Shown: piece by piece, positions 14,109 to 14,844 of the stretch | Position numbering within the stretch: the first letter of the stretch is position 1 | Layout: the number at the start of each line of letters is the position of its first letter | Source of the DNA: Klebsiella pneumoniae | GTDB lineage: Bacteria; Bacteroidota; Bacteroidia; Flavobacteriales; Flavobacteriaceae | Assembly: GCA_943325355.2 (NCBI GenBank) | Contig: CALPPA020000014.1 | Coordinates: 1 to 14,844 of the forward strand | Reading direction: 5' to 3' | Length of the DNA stretch: 14,844 bases | Notes under the pieces: generated by a model | Told to the model about the DNA's origin: nothing | Databases searched by the model: none | The model's input: the letters and a program-made list of their open reading frames with translations, nothing else | Position numbers and translations under genes: made by a program

Positions 14109-14844
14109 ATGTATCAAAAATTAAAGATTTTAATAGTTCTATTCTTTATAGCTCAAAATTCTTTTTCTCAAGAAGGAATTCCCGTGTATTCTGACTATTT
14201 GTCTGATAATTATTATTTACTTCATCCATCGATGGCTGGCGCAGCAAATTGTGATAAAATTAGACTTACAGCCCGAAAACAGTGGTTTGATCAGGCGGAC
14301 GCGCCAGCACTCCAAACCCTAAGTTACAATGGTAGAGTAGGTGAAAAATCAGGAGTAGGAATTATACTTTTTAATGATAAAAATGGGTACCATTCACAAA
14401 AAGGAGCAAAACTGACTTATGCACATCATCTTATGTTTTCTAGAGACGAAATCGATTTGAATCAATTGTCTTTTGGTATAAGTGCTAATTTTTTGCAAAG
14501 TCTATTAGACGAAACAGAATTTTTACAATCTGGAGACTTTGACCCAATAATAAATGGAATTATTGTTCAAAACGCTTCTTATTTTAATCTTGACATAGGA
14601 GCTTCGTATAATTATCTAGATTTTTATGTTCACGGAACGATTCAAAATGTAATTGAAACCGATAGGAAAATTTACTCAGAATTTGAAAGTGCCAATTTGA
14701 GGAGATATATTTTAAGTGCTGGTTATGTTTTTGGTGACAAGGACAAAATCTTATGGGAACCTTCTCTTATGTTTCAATTGGTTGATCAAACAGGTGAAAA
14801 AGCAATTGATTTTAATATGAAAGCCTATAAGAGTTTTGATTTTG
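14109..14844 (+). CDS. PorP/SprF family type IX secretion outer-membrane protein, 5' part
   Basis: The ATG at 14109 opens a frame that stays open to the window end (245 codons visible; C-terminus missing). A signal peptide is clear: MYQKLK, hydrophobic core 7-15, likely cleavage after NSFS (residue 20) before Q21. The mature protein shows the PorP/SprF pattern: PVYSDYLSDNYYLLHPSMAGA (25-45), then TARKQWF and alternating strands of an outer-membrane beta-barrel with SGVGIILFNDKNGYHSQKG, AHHL and LSFGISANF. Family members help secrete or anchor large type IX cargo such as gliding adhesins, and are often followed by an OmpA-like gene or preceded by their cargo. Neither can be checked here. Many paralogues exist per genome, so no gene symbol is given. 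Confidence 0.88.
   Translation, partial: MYQKLKILIVLFFIAQNSFSQEGIPVYSDYLSDNYYLLHPSMAGAANCDKIRLTARKQWFDQADAPALQTLSYNGRVGEKSGVGIILFNDKNGYHSQKGAKLTYAHHLMFSRDEIDLNQLSFGISANFLQSLLDETEFLQSGDFDPIINGIIVQNASYFNLDIGASYNYLDFYVHGTIQNVIETDRKIYSEFESANLRRYILSAGYVFGDKDKILWEPSLMFQLVDQTGEKAIDFNMKAYKSFDF

Noticed and set aside
1..14844. tRNA or rRNA genes, insertion sequences, phage or defence genes
   Set aside because: No cloverleaf with CCA-type end, no transposase or recombinase motifs, no flanking target duplications and no defence domains were recognised.

Overview
The window looks like the chromosome of a flavobacterium (Bacteroidota, probably Flavobacterium or a close relative). The evidence is low G+C with A-rich start contexts and no clear Shine-Dalgarno sequences, TAnnTTTG promoter elements, and a typical gene set: DUF420, DUF4403 lipoprotein, two-domain Nfu_N protein and PorP/SprF. 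All assignments come from reading the sequence; no database search was run.

Layout. Positions 1-643 (+) hold the 3' end of a DUF420 cytochrome-oxidase-assembly-type membrane protein, overlapped by a small secreted or membrane CxxC protein. Positions 672-2081 (-) encode a DUF4403 lipoprotein that converges on them. Divergent from it, 2250-9357 (+) is an efflux locus: a MacB/LolD-type ATPase, two paralogous FtsX-type permeases, a membrane fusion protein (adaptor), a TolC-family outer-membrane factor with its own predicted promoter, and a second adaptor. Next, 9421-10089 (+) is tsaB (t6A tRNA modification), starting at TTG. Converging on it at 4 nt is a minus-strand group read from right to left: Nfu-type Fe-S scaffold (13042-13941), a YyaL/SPATA20-like thioredoxin-domain protein (10933-12948) and an MscS-type channel (10094-10918). 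Divergent from that group, a PorP/SprF protein begins at 14109 and runs off the end.

How the genes work together. The ATPase, two permeases, adaptors and TolC can form a tripartite ABC efflux pump across both membranes, with a heterodimeric membrane part. Both adaptors carry the R-x3-L-x6-S motif used for docking on TolC. No second inner-membrane pump accompanies the second adaptor.

Most unusual signal. Four gene junctions (385-473, 648-668, 9358-9420, 12954-13044) contain degenerate tandem repeats with a 7-bp period. Two of them change orientation part-way and can fold back. The arrays at 9358-9420 (9 x 7 nt) and 12954-13044 (13 x 7 nt) fill essentially the whole space between flanking genes. 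The array at 385-473 encodes the hydrophobic core of a signal peptide, and the one at 9358-9420 puts TAA stops in all three frames just before the TTG start of tsaB. None is seen in the two divergent promoter gaps. The rest of the window is ordinary flavobacterial housekeeping and efflux content.
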